Below, in pieces: positions 63,093 through 64,000 of a stretch of DNA of 64,000 nucleotides (within the stretch, counting starts at the first letter, position 1; every line of letters starts with the position of its first letter). The notes below the pieces were generated by a model that saw nothing but the letters and a program-made list of their open reading frames with translations, was not told the origin of the DNA and did not search any database. Source of the stretch: Mesorhizobium shangrilense (GTDB lineage Bacteria; Pseudomonadota; Alphaproteobacteria; Rhizobiales; Rhizobiaceae); NCBI RefSeq assembly GCF_028826155.1, contig NZ_JAQGPN010000001.1:2857501-2921500 (forward strand), read 5' to 3'. Both the position numbers and the translations under genes were made by a program.

Positions 63093-64000
63093 ACGCGCCC
63101 GGCCAGATCCTCGTCGCCGACGACGATGCCGCCATCCGCACCGTTCTGAACCAGGCGCTGATCCGCTCCGGCCACGAGGTGCGGGTGACGTCGAATGCGC
63201 AGACCCTGTGGCGATGGGTGGCTGCCGGCGACGGCGACCTCGTCATCACCGACGTGGTGATGCCGGACGGCAACGCCTTCGATATGCTCCCGCGCATCAA
63301 GAAGGCGCGGCCGGAACTGCCGGTCATCGTGATGAGCGCCCAGAACACCTTCATGACGGCGATCCGTGCTTCGGAGACCGGCGCCTACGAGTACCTGCCG
63401 AAGCCGTTCGACCTCACCGAGCTGCTGAACATCGTGTCGCGTGCGCTGGCCGAGCCGCGCCGTCCGGCTGCGGAGACACGCCACGACGAGCAGCCGGACG
63501 CCATGCCGCTGGTCGGACGGTCAGCCGCGATGCAGGACATCTACCGCATGCTGGCGCGCATGATGCAGACCGACCTGACGGTGATGATCACCGGCGAGTC
63601 GGGCACCGGCAAGGAACTGGTCGCACGCGCACTGCACGAATATGGCCGCCGGCGAAACGGACCCTTCGTGGCCATCAACATGGCGGCGATCCCGCGCGAC
63701 CTGATCGAATCCGAGCTTTTCGGCCATGAGAAGGGCGCCTTTACCGGTGCGCACAACCGATCGACGGGGCGCTTCGAGCAGGCGGAAGGCGGAACACTTT
63801 TCCTGGACGAGATCGGCGACATGCCGATGGAGGCGCAAACCCGCCTGCTGCGCGTTCTCCAGCAGGGAGAGTACACGACGGTCGGCGGCCGCACGCCGAT
63901 CAAGACGGACGTGCGCATTGTCGCGGCGACCAACAAGGACCTGCGGGCGCTGATCAACCAGGGTCTGTTTCGCGAGGACCTTTTCTATCGGCTCAATGTG
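63089..64000 (+). CDS. ntrC: Nitrogen regulator NtrC (GlnG), 3' end beyond window
   Basis: ATG 63089 overlaps the ntrB stop; the frame stays open for 304 codons to the window edge. A receiver domain ([11 protein letters not shown], phospho-Asp in [15 protein letters not shown], Lys in YLPKPFD) precedes the sigma54-activating AAA+ domain with Walker A GESGTGKE, the sigma54-contacting loop GAFTGA, and Walker [12 protein letters not shown]. The rest of the AAA+ domain and the Fis-type DNA-binding domain lie outside. NtrC activates sigma54 promoters under nitrogen limitation. Confidence 0.95.
   Translation, partial: MNAPGQILVADDDAAIRTVLNQALIRSGHEVRVTSNAQTLWRWVAAGDGDLVITDVVMPDGNAFDMLPRIKKARPELPVIVMSAQNTFMTAIRASETGAYEYLPKPFDLTELLNIVSRALAEPRRPAAETRHDEQPDAMPLVGRSAAMQDIYRMLARMMQTDLTVMITGESGTGKELVARALHEYGRRRNGPFVAINMAAIPRDLIESELFGHEKGAFTGAHNRSTGRFEQAEGGTLFLDEIGDMPMEAQTRLLRVLQQGEYTTVGGRTPIKTDVRIVAATNKDLRALINQGLFREDLFYRLNV

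Overview
The window looks like a chromosomal segment of a high-GC alphaproteobacterium of the order Hyphomicrobiales (Rhizobiales), most likely in or near Phyllobacteriaceae (Mesorhizobium/Aminobacter-like). The reasons are: a RirA iron regulator with its three cluster cysteines; a CckA-type hybrid kinase; fused ispDF; dusB (nifR3) directly upstream of ntrB-ntrC; a pdhA-pdhB-pdhC-lpd-lipA cluster in which PdhB carries its own lipoyl domain; and rhizobial-style palindromic intergenic repeats. This placement is inferred from gene content, not from a search.

Layout. 1-3.2 kb: 3' end of cckA, deoD, a small protein and an OmpA-type lipoprotein. 3.3-5.2 kb: psuG-psuK on the minus strand. 5.4-9.9 kb: a tight four-gene plus-strand operon (N,N-dimethylformamidase-like large subunit, class III aminotransferase, SSAT-like acetyltransferase, acetylpolyamine-amidohydrolase-like deacetylase). 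9.9-13.6 kb: rirA with an Irr-type ICE box, an acetyltransferase, membrane proteins and a phasin. 13.7-18.3 kb: alcohol dehydrogenase, maiA, and a Tm-1-like gene pair divergent from a TetR regulator. 18.7-24.6 kb: a CUT1-type sugar ABC transporter with two ATPases and an extra 69-aa membrane protein. 24.6-26.0 kb: a degenerate IS630-type element, a truncated SDR gene and a small minus-strand gene. 26.2-30.6 kb: epimerase-like gene, diguanylate cyclase, OYE-family reductase. 29.6-36.3 kb: two divergent catabolic operons (two TIM-barrel sugar isomerase-like proteins, an enolase-superfamily enzyme, a hydroxyacid dehydrogenase, a FadR-type GntR regulator and a Gfo/Idh/MocA dehydrogenase). 36.4-48.7 kb: LuxR response regulator, a 28-aa membrane peptide, lipB, tRNA-Leu(GAG), a DUF1214 remnant, mgtE, MerR regulator, membrane and transport genes, eno. 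48.9-58.2 kb: ftsB and the pyruvate dehydrogenase/lipoate cluster. 58.2-64 kb: Coq10/RatA-like protein, GNAT, cinA-type amidase, ispDF, dusB, ntrB and the first 304 codons of ntrC.

Main result. The 13-base motif TTGGTNNNACCAG, an inverted repeat of the type bound by FadR-family GntR proteins, occurs four times in intergenic DNA. Two copies precede the ABC transporter operon and two lie in the divergent promoter region of the catabolic operons 9-15 kb away. The regulator gene sits in one of those operons. This links transporter, two sugar isomerase-like enzymes, enolase-superfamily dehydratase/racemase and dehydrogenases into one predicted regulon for an unidentified sugar, sugar acid or glycoside. 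A second candidate system is the 5.4-9.9 kb amide/acylated-amine operon.
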